Counted from the first letter of the stretch, positions 1 to 9,323 are shown. The stretch is 64,000 nucleotides of DNA from Treponema sp. OMZ 787 (GCF_024181225.1 NZ_CP051198.1:2480001-2544000); one strand, 5' to 3'. Notes: generated from the letters alone by a model not told the origin. Program-made: numbers and translations.

Positions 1-1213
1 GGTTAAATAAATCGCCGGCAGAAATATTTTTAATATCAATAAGATTATCAAAAGTATAAAGCAGTTTAAGTGCATAATATTTGCTGAATAAAATCTCTTT
101 AGGATTTTCAGGAAAGCGTCCTGCAATTATATCTTCCGAAAAGCTCGCCTTATTTTTTTCCTGCATCATATTTATAAAAACGGGTAATTTTTCTTTTTCG
201 AGTCTTATACTTGAAGGCAAGCCTAGAGTTAAACCGTAAATTTTTTCTTTAAATTTTCCGTTATAGTCTTCAATGTTTTGAAGCAAGGCGTTTAAACTCA
301 TACCTGCACTGCTTAAAGTAATTTTATCGGCCTTGTACTTACCGTAAAGATATTGATCTATTTCATAACTTACAGCCTTAAATGAGCCGATCGAAAATAT
401 AAATATTCCTAAAATAATAACTAAAAGCTGTAGCGAATTAAAAAGCTTTAATTTTTCTGATAGAATATTTATATAAAACCTGTTTTTAAAACTTGAATCT
501 TCCGGCTTAATTTTATTTTCAGCTCTGCGTTCAATTTGTGAATCGGATTCAGATTGAGTTTTTTCTTTTATAGATTTTAGTTTTTTATTATCGATAGTTA
601 AAATTTCATCGGCGTATATCCTTGCCAATTCTTCATCATGGCTTACAAAGATAATTGTTTTGCCCTTAAAAACTTCTAAAATTAAATCGCAGATTTCAAT
701 CTTTGTTGTTTCGTCCAAACTTCCTGTAGGCTCATCACAAAGCAGGATATCGGTATTCCTTGCCAAAGCTCTTGCAATACTCGCTCGCTGTCTTTCGCCC
801 GTAGAAAGCATAGAAGGTTTTTTATAAATATGTTCGGATAGGCCGACTTTTTTAAGTAAGCTAATTGCAAGCTCTTCTTTATTTTCTATACCGTTATGGA
901 GAGCAATTACGATATTTTTTAATAAATTTTGATGCGGAATTAAATTACTGTCTTGAAAAATAAAGCTGATATTTTCCCGTCTAAATTTATCGTAGTCTTG
1001 AATAGTTTCACCCTTATACAAAACCTCACCGGAATAGTTTTTGTCTATGCCTGCAATTATATTTAAAAGGCTCGATTTTCCGCAGCCCGATGGCCCCAAA
1101 ATAAAACTTATTTTTCCCGAAGCAAAATTATGAGAAAGGTCATTCAAAACAAGCTGTTTTTCATCTCCCACGGAATAGCTTTTAGAAATTGATTTTAATT
1201 TTATATCGTGCAT
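1..1213 (-). CDS. ABC transporter, ATPase fused to permease (partial, runs off left edge)
   Basis: The frame opens at an ATG at 1213 and stays open to base 1, giving about 404 residues without a stop. The first ~220 residues are an ABC ATPase: Walker A GPSGCGKSSLL, Q-loop region FIFQDSNLIPHQN, a signature that reads LSTGERQRASIARAL instead of LSGGQ, Walker B DILLCDEPTG, and a switch His in VSHDEE. A charged linker follows, then a hydrophobic segment (LLVIILGIFIFSIGSF) and an extracytoplasmic-looking region. This is the layout of MacB/LolD-type transporters, which pull substrates such as lipoproteins or peptides from the membrane rather than pumping through a channel; here ATPase and permease are one chain. 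Substrate unknown. The C-terminal permease helices lie outside the window. Confidence 0.85.
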   Translation of the reverse strand, partial: MHDIKLKSISKSYSVGDEKQLVLNDLSHNFASGKISFILGPSGCGKSSLLNIIAGIDKNYSGEVLYKGETIQDYDKFRRENISFIFQDSNLIPHQNLLKNIVIALHNGIENKEELAISLLKKVGLSEHIYKKPSMLSTGERQRASIARALARNTDILLCDEPTGSLDETTKIEICDLILEVFKGKTIIFVSHDEELARIYADEILTIDNKKLKSIKEKTQSESDSQIERRAENKIKPEDSSFKNRFYINILSEKLKLFNSLQLLVIILGIFIFSIGSFKAVSYEIDQYLYGKYKADKITLSSAGMSLNALLQNIEDYNGKFKEKIYGLTLGLPSSIRLEKEKLPVFINMMQEKNKASFSEDIIAGRFPENPKEILFSKYYALKLLYTFDNLIDIKNISAGDLFN

Positions 1214-1270
1214 ATTTATATTTTAAATGCAATAGTTTGAGGTGTCAAGTTGATTTTTGGGTAATTTTGG

Positions 1271-1861
1271 TTATAAAACACGATAAAGCTGTACAAGGTC
1301 TTTTTTATTTTTTGTTATAATTTCAGTATCTAAAATTTGAAATCCGCTTTTTATATAAAAATTTATTACCTTTTCTATTTTTTCGCATTCAATAAAAACA
1401 ATTTTTCCGCTGGTCAAATTTAAAATATTTTTTACTTGCTTTAAAACAATATCCATTAAATCAGAACCATTAATTGATTTTGATTTTTTATTGAAATTTT
1501 TACTAAACTGAGCAATAAGAATCGCAGGTATTTTATAAGAATTAGAATCTTTATCATAATATCCAAAACGGCTAATAATTTTTATTTCTGACTTTGATAG
1601 AACCTCTTTTTTCAAAGTTAACATCTTTGTAGCTAATGTAAAATATCCTAAAATGTCGCATCCTTTTTTTGAAGAAACCACAAGATAGGTAGATGAGGTA
1701 TTAAGTTTTGTTGATTGGACTGCTTTTTCTTTCAAGAATTCTTCAACATCTTTATTTGTTGAAGAAAACACATCCGACATAGATTTAAAAAAAATCTCCC
1801 CTCCTTCTGTTGCTAATAGATCAAATAATCTAATAATTTCAAAACTATTTTCTTTTTGCAT
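1271..1861 (-). CDS. GNAT-family acetyltransferase, candidate toxin of a toxin-antitoxin pair
   Basis: A 196-residue protein with the size and layout of GNAT acetyltransferases found as toxins (they acetylate aminoacyl-tRNA in the TacT/AtaT group). Visible features are a central strand-helix unit (PAILIAQFS followed by a basic loop and a Gly, near residues 112-130) fitting the acetyl-CoA motif A, and a C-terminal FYIKSGFQILD like the closing GNAT motif. Its start overlaps the end of a 56-codon gene by 17 bp, so the two are translationally coupled. The basic loop is only loosely like the canonical QxxGxG/A, so activity is unproved. Family call is moderately sure; the toxin role is inferred from size and gene arrangement. 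Confidence 0.65.
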   Translation of the reverse strand: MQKENSFEIIRLFDLLATEGGEIFFKSMSDVFSSTNKDVEEFLKEKAVQSTKLNTSSTYLVVSSKKGCDILGYFTLATKMLTLKKEVLSKSEIKIISRFGYYDKDSNSYKIPAILIAQFSKNFNKKSKSINGSDLMDIVLKQVKNILNLTSGKIVFIECEKIEKVINFYIKSGFQILDTEIITKNKKDLVQLYRVL

Positions 1862-2015
1862 TTATCAGTTCTATTAGGCGTTCTTGAGAAAGTGTTACAA
1901 TATTGATATCTTTTAACGGCCTTTGGTTCTCTTGTTCTGAAAATAATTTTACAAAATTACCGGCTTCTTTTTTTGTTTTTATAACAAAAGATTTTGCCAA
2001 ACTTGATGTAGCCAT
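1845..2015 (-). CDS. small protein upstream of GNAT gene, candidate antitoxin
   Basis: A 56-residue frame: ATG at 2015, stop TAG at 1845-1847, with a strong Shine-Dalgarno GGAGGTGAG just upstream. The sequence begins MATSSLAKSFVIKTKKEAG and has a short basic/amphipathic C-terminus. It overlaps the GNAT gene by 17 bp, the usual antitoxin-then-toxin order. It does not show the RHH pattern of the DUF1778 antitoxins that normally partner GNAT toxins, so if it is an antitoxin it is of another type. No homologue is recognised with certainty; the role is inferred from position. Confidence 0.55.
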   Translation of the reverse strand: MATSSLAKSFVIKTKKEAGNFVKLFSEQENQRPLKDINIVTLSQERLIELINAKRK

Positions 2016-2026
2016 CTCTCACCTCC

Positions 2027-2046
2027 ATACTATTTAATTATACTAT
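2027..2046 (-). promoter_or_regulatory. direct repeats overlapping the -10 of the GNAT module (candidate operator)
   Basis: Two copies of the heptamer ATAGTAT (minus-strand reading) lie at 2040-2046 and 2027-2033, 13 bp apart start to start. The first overlaps a TATAAT-like -10 box. Repeats at this spot, directly before the Shine-Dalgarno of a toxin-antitoxin-like pair, would suit autoregulation. AT-rich context makes chance repeats possible. Confidence 0.35.
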
Positions 2047-2106
2047 ATTTAAATAAAAAATTAAAGCCTCTTGGGATTTTATTGTCCGTAAAAATTAAAA
2101 GCACAC

Positions 2107-2808
2107 TTAGCCCAACAATCCCTTAATTTCTTCGGGAGTCAACGGGCGGTGTTTGCCGACGGGGAGGTCTGATAGGTACACGCAGCCTATTCTGACGCGT
2201 GTAAGTTTTTTTATTTTGATATTAAAGAATTTTAAGACGCGGCGGATTTCGCGGTTTTTGCCTTCAATCAAAACTATGCGCATCTTGTTTTTGGCTAGGC
2301 GCTCAGCCGACAGGGCCTTATAAAAAACGCCTTCAATGCGCACTCCCCTTAAAAATTTTTGGAGAACCTCGTCGGGGTATTCAAAGACGGTTATTACCTC
2401 ATATTCTTTTTCGATTTCGGAGGAAGGGTGCTCAACCCTTGCAGAAAAATCTCCGTCATTTGTAAAAAGGATTGCCCCGCCCGAAAGCATATCCAAGCGG
2501 CCGATATTGTAAAGCCTTTCGGTGTAGGTATCTTTTAAGAGGGAGGCTGCGATGGGTCTATCCTTCTCATCGGCGAGGGAGCAAACATAACCTTCAGGCT
2601 TATTCAATAGAACATATCTTTTTTCGGCCTCGGGGAAAATTTGTTTTCCGTCAAAGCATATTTTTTCCTTACCGGAAACCTTTGTGCCGAGCTCCGTTAC
2701 AATCTTGCCGTCAACAGCTACCCTTCCGTTTAGGATGAGATTTTCCGATGCCCGGCGCGAAGCGATTCCGCAGCGGGCTAAATAAACTTGAAGTCTTATT
2801 TCTTCCAT
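2107..2808 (-). CDS. rluB: RluB/RsuA-family rRNA pseudouridine synthase
   Basis: 233 residues. An N-terminal S4 RNA-binding domain (residues ~1-60, starting RLQVYLARCGIASRRASE) is followed by the synthase domain with YVLLNKPEGYVCS and the catalytic-Asp motif NIGRLDMLSGGAILFTNDG. The C-terminal motif GKNREIRRVLKFF is typical of RluB/RsuA. The enzyme isomerises uridine in rRNA; RluB acts on 23S helix 93, but the exact target cannot be read here. It is followed upstream on the same strand by scpB and scpA, an order (scpA-scpB-rluB) common in bacteria. The catalytic motif has SGG where TSG is usual, a mild deviation. Confidence 0.9.
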   Translation of the reverse strand: MEEIRLQVYLARCGIASRRASENLILNGRVAVDGKIVTELGTKVSGKEKICFDGKQIFPEAEKRYVLLNKPEGYVCSLADEKDRPIAASLLKDTYTERLYNIGRLDMLSGGAILFTNDGDFSARVEHPSSEIEKEYEVITVFEYPDEVLQKFLRGVRIEGVFYKALSAERLAKNKMRIVLIEGKNREIRRVLKFFNIKIKKLTRVRIGCVYLSDLPVGKHRPLTPEEIKGLLG

Positions 2809-2823
2809 AAAAATTAAAACACC

Positions 2824-3375
2824 TTATCGGGCAAGCTCGAACCTTTCTCTTTCGGTTTCATCCAGCTTCGGAAGGTCGGCAATGCTGTTAAGCCTGAAGA
2901 CTTTTAAGAACTCCTTTGTGGTACCGAACATCGTGGGTTTGCCGGGAACATCCTTTTTGCCGACCTCTTTTATAAGGTCTTTTTCAACAAGGAGGCGGAT
3001 CATATTGTCTGCGGAAACTCCGCGGATAGCTTCAATTTCAGCCCTTGTTACCGGCTGGGAATAAGCGATTATAGAAAGAGTTTCCATGGCGGCACGGGAA
3101 AGGCGGCCTTCATTTTTTTTACCGTAGCGGTCTTTTAGGTGCTCCCACAATTCTTTTTTGGGCATTATAACCCAGCCGCCCATCATCTTGGCAAGCTCGA
3201 TTCCGCTTTGAGGTGCAGAATATGCTTCCTGCAAAGCCTTGATTGCATCGTTTACGATTTCGGGCGAGAGACCTGATATTTTACAAAGAGCCTCATCAGT
3301 TAAGGGGTCGCCTTCCAAATAGAGGATGGCCTCAACCAAGGAGATTTCTTTTTCCAAATTATAATTCTGAACCAT
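2824..3375 (-). CDS. scpB: segregation and condensation protein B
   Basis: 183 residues, matching ScpB: tandem winged-helix domains with the conserved block LSRAAMETLSIIAYSQPVTR and the following EAIRGVSADNMIRLLVEKDLI. ScpB dimers bind ScpA and with SMC form the bacterial condensin that compacts and separates chromosomes. The ATG at 3375 lies inside the end of scpA (17-bp overlap), with a Shine-Dalgarno GGAG within scpA, so translation is coupled. Part of scpA-scpB-rluB. Confidence 0.93.
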   Translation of the reverse strand: MVQNYNLEKEISLVEAILYLEGDPLTDEALCKISGLSPEIVNDAIKALQEAYSAPQSGIELAKMMGGWVIMPKKELWEHLKDRYGKKNEGRLSRAAMETLSIIAYSQPVTRAEIEAIRGVSADNMIRLLVEKDLIKEVGKKDVPGKPTMFGTTKEFLKVFRLNSIADLPKLDETERERFELAR

Positions 3376-4135
3376 TATCCTGCTCCCATGGGCGTATTTT
3401 TATATCTCCGAACATTCTGTTTTGCCAAATACTTGCCATCTTAAATTTAACAGCCTCCAAAATAGCCATAAATGCACAAACCACATCCATTAAGTTTCCC
3501 TTGCGTACAATTAAATCCGTAAACATACACTCACCCTTTTGTTCCAAAAGCTCGTTCATGAGGGTAATCTTTTCGTTTACCGAAACTTCTTCGTAAAGGT
3601 CTAAGATATGTTCGGCATTGTAGTTCGACATAAGCTGAGAAAAGGTTTTTAAAAGATCCCAGGTATCAACCCGCTCCCAAAGTTCTTCTTCTCCAAAAGG
3701 AAGGGCGTGCTGAATTTTTTTTCTTTCAAAAAACCATTCCGCTTCGCTTTCTTTTTCTTCCATAAGTTCGGAAAGCTTTTTATATTTTTGATACTCGATG
3801 AGCTTATCGACCAGCTCGGAACGCGGGTCTTCAATATCTTCATCATCAACCGAAACCTCAACCGGTAAAAGCATTCTGCTTTTTATATAAATTAAATTTG
3901 CGGCCATCGAATAAAAATCGACAAGGTTATCCAAATCGGGTTCAATTGCATAATCCAGATATTCCAGATATTGCTCGGTTATTTCTGCAATCGGAATATC
4001 GTAGATATTCACCTCGTTTTTGTTTATCAAAAAAAGAAGAAGGTCTAAGGGGCCCTCAAAATTATGCACCTTAAATTCCGTGTTGGAATAGGTTACTTCC
4101 TGTGTATCAATCTGACTTAAAGCTTGTGTACTCAT
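3359..4135 (-). CDS. scpA: segregation and condensation protein A
   Basis: 258 residues of ScpA, the kleisin that bridges the SMC heads. The N-terminal kleisin signature FKVHNFEGPLDLLLFLINKN and the following IYDIPIAEITEQYLEYL are diagnostic; the acidic middle and C-terminal winged helix fit. The ATG at 4135 has a strong Shine-Dalgarno (GGAGGAG). It is the first gene of scpA-scpB-rluB and lies 42 bp after recA on the same strand, so both may share a transcript. Confidence 0.93.
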   Translation of the reverse strand: MSTQALSQIDTQEVTYSNTEFKVHNFEGPLDLLLFLINKNEVNIYDIPIAEITEQYLEYLDYAIEPDLDNLVDFYSMAANLIYIKSRMLLPVEVSVDDEDIEDPRSELVDKLIEYQKYKKLSELMEEKESEAEWFFERKKIQHALPFGEEELWERVDTWDLLKTFSQLMSNYNAEHILDLYEEVSVNEKITLMNELLEQKGECMFTDLIVRKGNLMDVVCAFMAILEAVKFKMASIWQNRMFGDIKIRPWEQDNGSEL

Positions 4136-4177
4136 AATGCCGCTCCTCCTTTATTGTTCGGCATTTTAAAAAAAAAC

Positions 4178-5422
4178 TTAAAAAAGACTGTCGTCAGCCG
4201 GAAGGCCTACAACTTCAGTCTTTTTTGACTTTGGAGCGGCAGGCTTTTCTGCAGCAGCACCATCGGCTTCTTCTTTTTTAGTCTTTGAAGCTGTTTCTTT
4301 TGAGTCTTCTTCTTTTTTAAGAGCTTCTACTGCCTTTTCTTGGGCTTCCTTTTGCTCCTTTGTTTTTTCTACAAAACTTGAAACAAAGGTCCTGCCCGGG
4401 AAGAGCTTTTCTCTCAATTCTTTTTCGATTTTTTGAGTTATTTCTATATTATCTTCCAAGAATTTAACGGCATTCGGTCTTCCCTGTCCGATCTTATCGT
4501 CTCCGTAAGAATACCAAGAGCCGCTCTTTCCGATTATCTCTTGTTTTACGGCAGAGTCCAAGAGGCTTCCATAGGGACAAACCCCCTTTCCGAAAAGGAT
4601 TTCCATTTCGACCTTTCTAAAAGGAGGAGCGACCTTGTTCTTTACAACCTTTACACGGATCTTATTTCCCCATGCTTCATCTTCGCCCTTGCCGAGTGTT
4701 TCGGTTTTGCGTACATCCAAGCGGACTGATGCGTAAAATTTGAGGGCATTTCCGCCGGTAGTAGTTTCGGGGCTTCCGAACATAACGCCTATCTTCATTC
4801 GGATTTGGTTGATAAAGATTATCATACAGTTGGACTTACCGATAATAGCGGTGAGCTTTCGCAAGGCCTGACTCATCAAGCGTGCTTGTAAGCCCATGTG
4901 TGAATCTCCCATTTCTCCGGCGATTTCTGCCTGAGGAGTTAGGGCGGCTACAGAGTCAATTACTATTATGTCAACCGCACCTGAGCGGACAAGACTTTCG
5001 GCTATTTCAAGAGCCTGCTCTCCCGTATCGGGCTGAGACACCCAAAGTTCATCAATGTTTACGCCCAAGGCCTTGGCATATTGGGGATCGAGGGCGTGCT
5101 CGGCATCGATAAAGGCGGCTATGCCTCCCTGCTTTTGTGCCTCAGCGACGGCATGAAGAGCTATAGTAGTCTTACCCGAAGATTCGGGGCCGAATATTTC
5201 GATAATTCTGCCGCGAGGATAACCTCCTATTCCAAGAGCTTCATCCAAAAGAATGCTTCCCGACGGAATAATATCGATATTTCCGATAGCGGAATTATTT
5301 CCTAACTTCATCAAGGAGCCCTGCCCGAATTGCTTTTCGATTTGAAGACGGGCGGCCTCTAAAGCCTTTAACTTATCATCCGGATTTGCAACTACCGGTG
5401 TTTCATTTTTTGCCTTTGCCAC
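4178..5422 (-). CDS. recA: recombinase RecA with long charged C-terminal tail
   Basis: 414 residues. The core is standard RecA: Walker [10 protein letters not shown] (residues 78-86), Walker [12 protein letters not shown]2 region [22 protein letters not shown]. It coats single-stranded DNA, drives strand exchange and promotes LexA/UmuD-type self-cleavage. The start is GTG at 5422 with AGGAG six bases before it. From about residue 349 the protein has a roughly 65-residue Lys/Glu/Ala-rich tail ending ADDSLF; most RecA proteins end near residue 350 with a much shorter acidic tail. recX is present in this window, but about 14 kb away rather than next door. Confidence 0.97.
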   Translation of the reverse strand: MAKAKNETPVVANPDDKLKALEAARLQIEKQFGQGSLMKLGNNSAIGNIDIIPSGSILLDEALGIGGYPRGRIIEIFGPESSGKTTIALHAVAEAQKQGGIAAFIDAEHALDPQYAKALGVNIDELWVSQPDTGEQALEIAESLVRSGAVDIIVIDSVAALTPQAEIAGEMGDSHMGLQARLMSQALRKLTAIIGKSNCMIIFINQIRMKIGVMFGSPETTTGGNALKFYASVRLDVRKTETLGKGEDEAWGNKIRVKVVKNKVAPPFRKVEMEILFGKGVCPYGSLLDSAVKQEIIGKSGSWYSYGDDKIGQGRPNAVKFLEDNIEITQKIEKELREKLFPGRTFVSSFVEKTKEQKEAQEKAVEALKKEEDSKETASKTKKEEADGAAAEKPAAPKSKKTEVVGLPADDSLF

Positions 5423-5513
5423 AATATTCTCCTATAAAAAATTTTCTTATTCTACTAATATTGTATAAATAAAAAAGATTTTTTCTCCCTTTTTAAAAAA
5501 AATATAAAGATTT

Positions 5514-6521
5514 TTAACCTTCCAGTTTTTTCATTGCTTTTTTAGGCCAGTCGGAATCATTTAGAAGAGCCCGCCCCACTCCGATTAGATCGGATTTTCC
5601 TTGTATTAAAATGTTCTCGGCCGCTTCGGGGCTTACAATTCCTCCCGTAAGAATTACGGGCACACCTACTTTTTCTTTTAAAGCTTGAGTTATACGGCTG
5701 AACCATCCTTCTTCTTCAAGTTCAGGGTTTGTGTAACCGCAAAAACCTCCGGAAATATCGAGTAAATCTACTCCGGCTTCCTTAAAAAGAAGACAGGCCT
5801 TAACGGAATCTTCAAGGGAGCTGCCTCCCGAAATATAATCGCAGGCCCCCAAACGAACTGCAATCAAAAATGACGGGCCTGTTATTTTGCGGATGGATCT
5901 TATGATTTCAAGATGAAGCTTTGTTCTGCCTTCAATGGAAGTTCCGTTGTATGCGTCGGTACGCTTATTCATAATCGGCGAAAAAAACTGGTTTAAAAGA
6001 TAACCGTGGGCCGAATGAATTTCCACACCGTCAAAGCCGGCTTCCTTTGCCCGCCTTGCAGCCTGAACAAAATCGACAACAACCTTGTCTATATCAGCCT
6101 GACTCATCTCCTTAGGCAATTCATAATCAGAACTTTTACGGGGAATTTTTACGCAGCTTGAGCTTAAAACATCATATCCAGTTATTTCGTGATGAGCCGC
6201 AGCTCCTGCATGAGAAATTTGTGCGATAACCTTTGCTCCGTTTTTGTGCAAAACAGAAACAAGTTTTTTGAAACCTTCAATAGCAGAATCTTCCGAGATA
6301 GACAGCTGTCCCGGACTAGCCTTGCCTTCAGGACTGACATAACTATGCTCCGTTACCACAAGGCCGACATAGGCACCTTTCGTTTTTTCGTCATAATAAT
6401 CACAAAGAGCTTTGGTAACGCAACCTCTTTCATCAGCCTTTTCTGTAGCCATCGGAGGCATAACCAATTTTGTGTTAAGCTCTATATTTTTAACTTTAAA
6501 ACTCGAAAACAATAAAGACAT
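5514..6521 (-). CDS. NADH:flavin oxidoreductase, Old Yellow Enzyme family
   Basis: 335 residues, an FMN-binding TIM barrel of the OYE/YqjM class. Visible motifs: substrate-side QISHAGAAAH, the active-site block FDGVEIHSAHGYLLNQFFSPIMNKRTDAYNG, and a C-terminal phosphate-binding LTGGIVSPE with IGVGRALLNDSDW. These enzymes reduce activated C=C bonds using NAD(P)H; the physiological substrate is rarely known. The length matches single-domain YqjM-like enzymes, so it lacks the [4Fe-4S] and second flavin domain of 2,4-dienoyl-CoA reductase. ATG at 6521 follows GGAGG. It stands alone, with gaps of about 70-90 bp to its neighbours. Confidence 0.88.
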   Translation of the reverse strand: MSLLFSSFKVKNIELNTKLVMPPMATEKADERGCVTKALCDYYDEKTKGAYVGLVVTEHSYVSPEGKASPGQLSISEDSAIEGFKKLVSVLHKNGAKVIAQISHAGAAAHHEITGYDVLSSSCVKIPRKSSDYELPKEMSQADIDKVVVDFVQAARRAKEAGFDGVEIHSAHGYLLNQFFSPIMNKRTDAYNGTSIEGRTKLHLEIIRSIRKITGPSFLIAVRLGACDYISGGSSLEDSVKACLLFKEAGVDLLDISGGFCGYTNPELEEEGWFSRITQALKEKVGVPVILTGGIVSPEAAENILIQGKSDLIGVGRALLNDSDWPKKAMKKLEG

Positions 6522-6590
6522 ATAAGTGCCTCCATAAAAATCAGTGTTATTTAGTATTCTATCACAGTTTTAAAAGAATTGTAAGGCCCT

Positions 6591-8372
6591 TTATTCCGAA
6601 CGCTGATAAAGAAGCGAAATAATCAGAAAAATCAAGGCAATTACAGGCACGCTGAAAACTATCAGCGAGACATATCTCGGTGTCAAACATACAAAGAACG
6701 CAATTTGCAGTTTAAAAAGATATCTAAAAGTTTCCATTAATATATAAGACAAAAACGGACAAAGAGGCACAAATAAAAACATTCTTTTATTTAACCGTCT
6801 GCCCGGCGATACTCTAAACCGCCAAGCCAATATAAGAACAATCAAAGATACGATTAACAATAAAAGAGGTTCGGTCAAGCGGTACAAGACCTCACTCAAA
6901 TAGGCTTCTTTTTTTAAGCCGTATTTTTCAGATATCAAACTAAAATAGTACAAATCGGATATTTTCATAAACGAAGGGCCGCTTACCGATTTTTCAATTA
7001 AGATAAAATCCTGCATGGTCATAGGCAGAAAAATATTATGCATATTTTTTTCCGGAAGCTCTCCCGACAAAACCTTGGGGCAAATGGTGTTTTCCGAAGA
7101 ATATCTATCGACAGAGCAAATCTGAAGCATCAAACGGCTTTTTCCTGCACTATCTAAAACCTCTATAAGTTTTGCATAAGGAATAATTATAGACCATTTT
7201 TCAGAATCAGATATACCTAATCTCTTATATGAAACATTCATAAGGTATATTTCATTGCGTGAATCTGAACTTCCATGAGAGATGCCGTGTATTTTTATTT
7301 CGGAATATTCATTGGTATTCCATGCAACAGTGAAGCGTATATCTCCCCGCATGACAAAGTTGGGAATATTTTTAAGCTCGTCGGTAAAAAAAACATTTTT
7401 CTCAAGCTCAATACGGGACAAATTTAAAAAATGTTCAACCTCAGGATCTTTTTGGTCAGGATTCATCGCTCTGATAGATGAAGCAATTTTTAAGAAAGAA
7501 TAATAAGCATTTATATAATCCCCTCTTTGTAAGGCTTCATAGGCTGCTTTTTTACTTTTATATACGGCAATGGATGGAGCATCCTTATATGCTGCCATTC
7601 CTTTTTCAACCTCGGCCCAGGCCCTAACTGCAAGGTTTTCTGCATCAGCCCGTAAAGGAGTTTCTTCATGGAAGGTTTGAAGAGCCAACTTTGCATAATA
7701 ATGGGCAGTATAAAAATCAAAGGATATAGCTGCCCTTTCTGCTCTTTGCAAGGCAGCCTCGGCAGTCATACGGCTTACATTATCTTCTTCCGGAATATTT
7801 ATTCCCAAAACGGAATCCGCCTTATCAAGAGAAAGTTTTTCTTTGGCAATCTTAATATTTTCATCCCACTTCATTGCCTGTTCAGATTGAGGCCATATGC
7901 TTAAAGCCCTCTCGATATGCTCGCCTGCTTGAAGATAATCATTTCTGGCATATGCCTCTTCAGCCAGCTTATTATATTCTTTATAAGTAAGAGTTTGAGA
8001 AACGGAGCGGGATTGGTATTCTATCAATATGGGCTTAACAACTTCAGCTAAAACAACATATAATGATAAAACGGCAAGAGAAAAAATAAAAAAATGCTGA
8101 AGGAAGCGGATCATATTAGGCGACCGCCTCTCCATTTGTACCGGTCCGAATTTTCCGAAAATAATAGGATAAGCAAAAATCAATGCAGATGTATAAATAA
8201 AAGGAAAATAAAAAATAAACAGCAATATTGATTCTCGAATCTTCCATGAAAATAAAAATACAGGAAGCACAATTTCTTTTATGGGCCAAAAAAATATGTA
8301 AGCAAAGGAAGCCAAAATACCGATTAAAAAATGAACAAAAAGATAAGAAAAAAATCTTGAAATTTTATGCAT
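6591..8372 (-). CDS. membrane protein with central TPR-like region, unknown function
   Basis: 593 residues. Four hydrophobic segments lie in the first ~115 residues, then a long soluble part whose start (YNKLAEEAYARNDYLQAGEHIERALSIWP and similar helical pairs to about residue 300) looks like TPR repeats, then a non-helical part, and three more hydrophobic segments at the C-terminus (from ~505). I do not recognise the family. The start overlaps the end of the next upstream gene by 8 bp, so the two membrane proteins are co-translated and probably form a complex. The TPR part would suit protein-protein contacts; any further role is a guess. Confidence 0.75.
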   Translation of the reverse strand: MHKISRFFSYLFVHFLIGILASFAYIFFWPIKEIVLPVFLFSWKIRESILLFIFYFPFIYTSALIFAYPIIFGKFGPVQMERRSPNMIRFLQHFFIFSLAVLSLYVVLAEVVKPILIEYQSRSVSQTLTYKEYNKLAEEAYARNDYLQAGEHIERALSIWPQSEQAMKWDENIKIAKEKLSLDKADSVLGINIPEEDNVSRMTAEAALQRAERAAISFDFYTAHYYAKLALQTFHEETPLRADAENLAVRAWAEVEKGMAAYKDAPSIAVYKSKKAAYEALQRGDYINAYYSFLKIASSIRAMNPDQKDPEVEHFLNLSRIELEKNVFFTDELKNIPNFVMRGDIRFTVAWNTNEYSEIKIHGISHGSSDSRNEIYLMNVSYKRLGISDSEKWSIIIPYAKLIEVLDSAGKSRLMLQICSVDRYSSENTICPKVLSGELPEKNMHNIFLPMTMQDFILIEKSVSGPSFMKISDLYYFSLISEKYGLKKEAYLSEVLYRLTEPLLLLIVSLIVLILAWRFRVSPGRRLNKRMFLFVPLCPFLSYILMETFRYLFKLQIAFFVCLTPRYVSLIVFSVPVIALIFLIISLLYQRSE

Positions 8373-9285
8373 CTATATCCCCCTCGTTAAAGTCCCCTAA
8401 GGAATCGGGAATAAATGTTTCAAATTCTTCCTGTATTTCATCCGCTTTTTTAGGCTTAATAGGCTTTGGACCCTTAACCCTAGGTTTCTTAACTTTAGGA
8501 CCCTTTATCTTTTCTTTTTTTATTTTTTTCGGAAGTTTTTTTGCACGCCTTACAAGGAGCAATACGGTTGTATAAAAATAGAACAAGAATCCTGCAAGGC
8601 AAAACAAAGCAGGCAGTATCCAAAATCTCGGAATTTCAATAGGAATTATATCCTCTACACTTACAATAAAATCCTCGGTTCTGATATATGTGTAAGCATA
8701 TAGAATTAAAATCAGCAAAAAAGGCAGAAGAGTAAAATTAACAATTTTCCATTCCGTGAATGTTGTAAAAATCCAAAGAGAAAATATAAGAAAAAAAATC
8801 GAGCCGGAAAAAATAAGATAAGATGTATAAGAAATTTTATACTGCTCATATATATCGTAAATAAATGGGCGTAATATGTTACCTAAGGCAAGCACAAAGG
8901 CAGGCTGCTCTATAAAGGCTTCTAAGTGCCTATCATCAATTACAATCTTTTCTTTAGAGTGAAAGGCCAGGTTTATTTTTTCCCCTTGAGAATAAACAAA
9001 CGGAATAATTACGGCAAAAAATAAAGCAAACGATATAATCAGAGTCAAAAAAGACAGACCGTATTTTTCCGGGTGACGCATCATAAAAACATATACTGCA
9101 AATATCGAAATAATACAGGCTATCGGGAGTGTGAGATAAAGGCAATGCAAAAAGGCAGGAACAAATAAGCCTGTTACATCACCGAACATCAAAGACTGCC
9201 AGATTCCAACCGATACAGAAAAAGCCAAAACCGCTAAAACAAAATTTGAGATAAACACTAAAGGTACAAGCAGCCAATTTTTCAT
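8365..9285 (-). CDS. polytopic membrane protein with basic C-terminal tail, unknown function
   Basis: 306 residues with about six hydrophobic segments, a soluble loop near residues 105-140, and a cytoplasmic-looking tail in which Lys-Pro-Gly units repeat (KVKKPRVKGPKPIKPKK) before an acidic end. Family not recognised. It is the first gene of a two-gene unit, overlapping its partner by 8 bp. No Shine-Dalgarno precedes the ATG; instead TTGTTA (9318-9323), a 17-bp spacer and TAAAAT (9295-9300) place the -10 box only 9 nt before the ATG, predicting a leaderless or nearly leaderless transcript. Confidence 0.75.
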   Translation of the reverse strand: MKNWLLVPLVFISNFVLAVLAFSVSVGIWQSLMFGDVTGLFVPAFLHCLYLTLPIACIISIFAVYVFMMRHPEKYGLSFLTLIISFALFFAVIIPFVYSQGEKINLAFHSKEKIVIDDRHLEAFIEQPAFVLALGNILRPFIYDIYEQYKISYTSYLIFSGSIFFLIFSLWIFTTFTEWKIVNFTLLPFLLILILYAYTYIRTEDFIVSVEDIIPIEIPRFWILPALFCLAGFLFYFYTTVLLLVRRAKKLPKKIKKEKIKGPKVKKPRVKGPKPIKPKKADEIQEEFETFIPDSLGDFNEGDIDA

Positions 9286-9294
9286 ATAAGATTT

Positions 9295-9323
9295 ATTTTA
9301 CCATAAAATCGGCGATATAACAA
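9295..9323 (-). promoter_or_regulatory. promoter predicting leaderless mRNA for the 8365-9285 gene
   Basis: Minus-strand reading: -35 TTGTTA at 9323-9318, 17-bp spacer, -10 TAAAAT at 9300-9295, then nine bases to the ATG at 9285. Transcription normally starts 6-9 nt after the -10 box, which would leave almost no leader, and no ribosome-binding site is seen. Confidence 0.5.

Noticed and set aside
3243..3596. A 117-codon plus-strand frame opposite scpA/scpB.
   Set aside because: Antisense shadow of strongly conserved genes.
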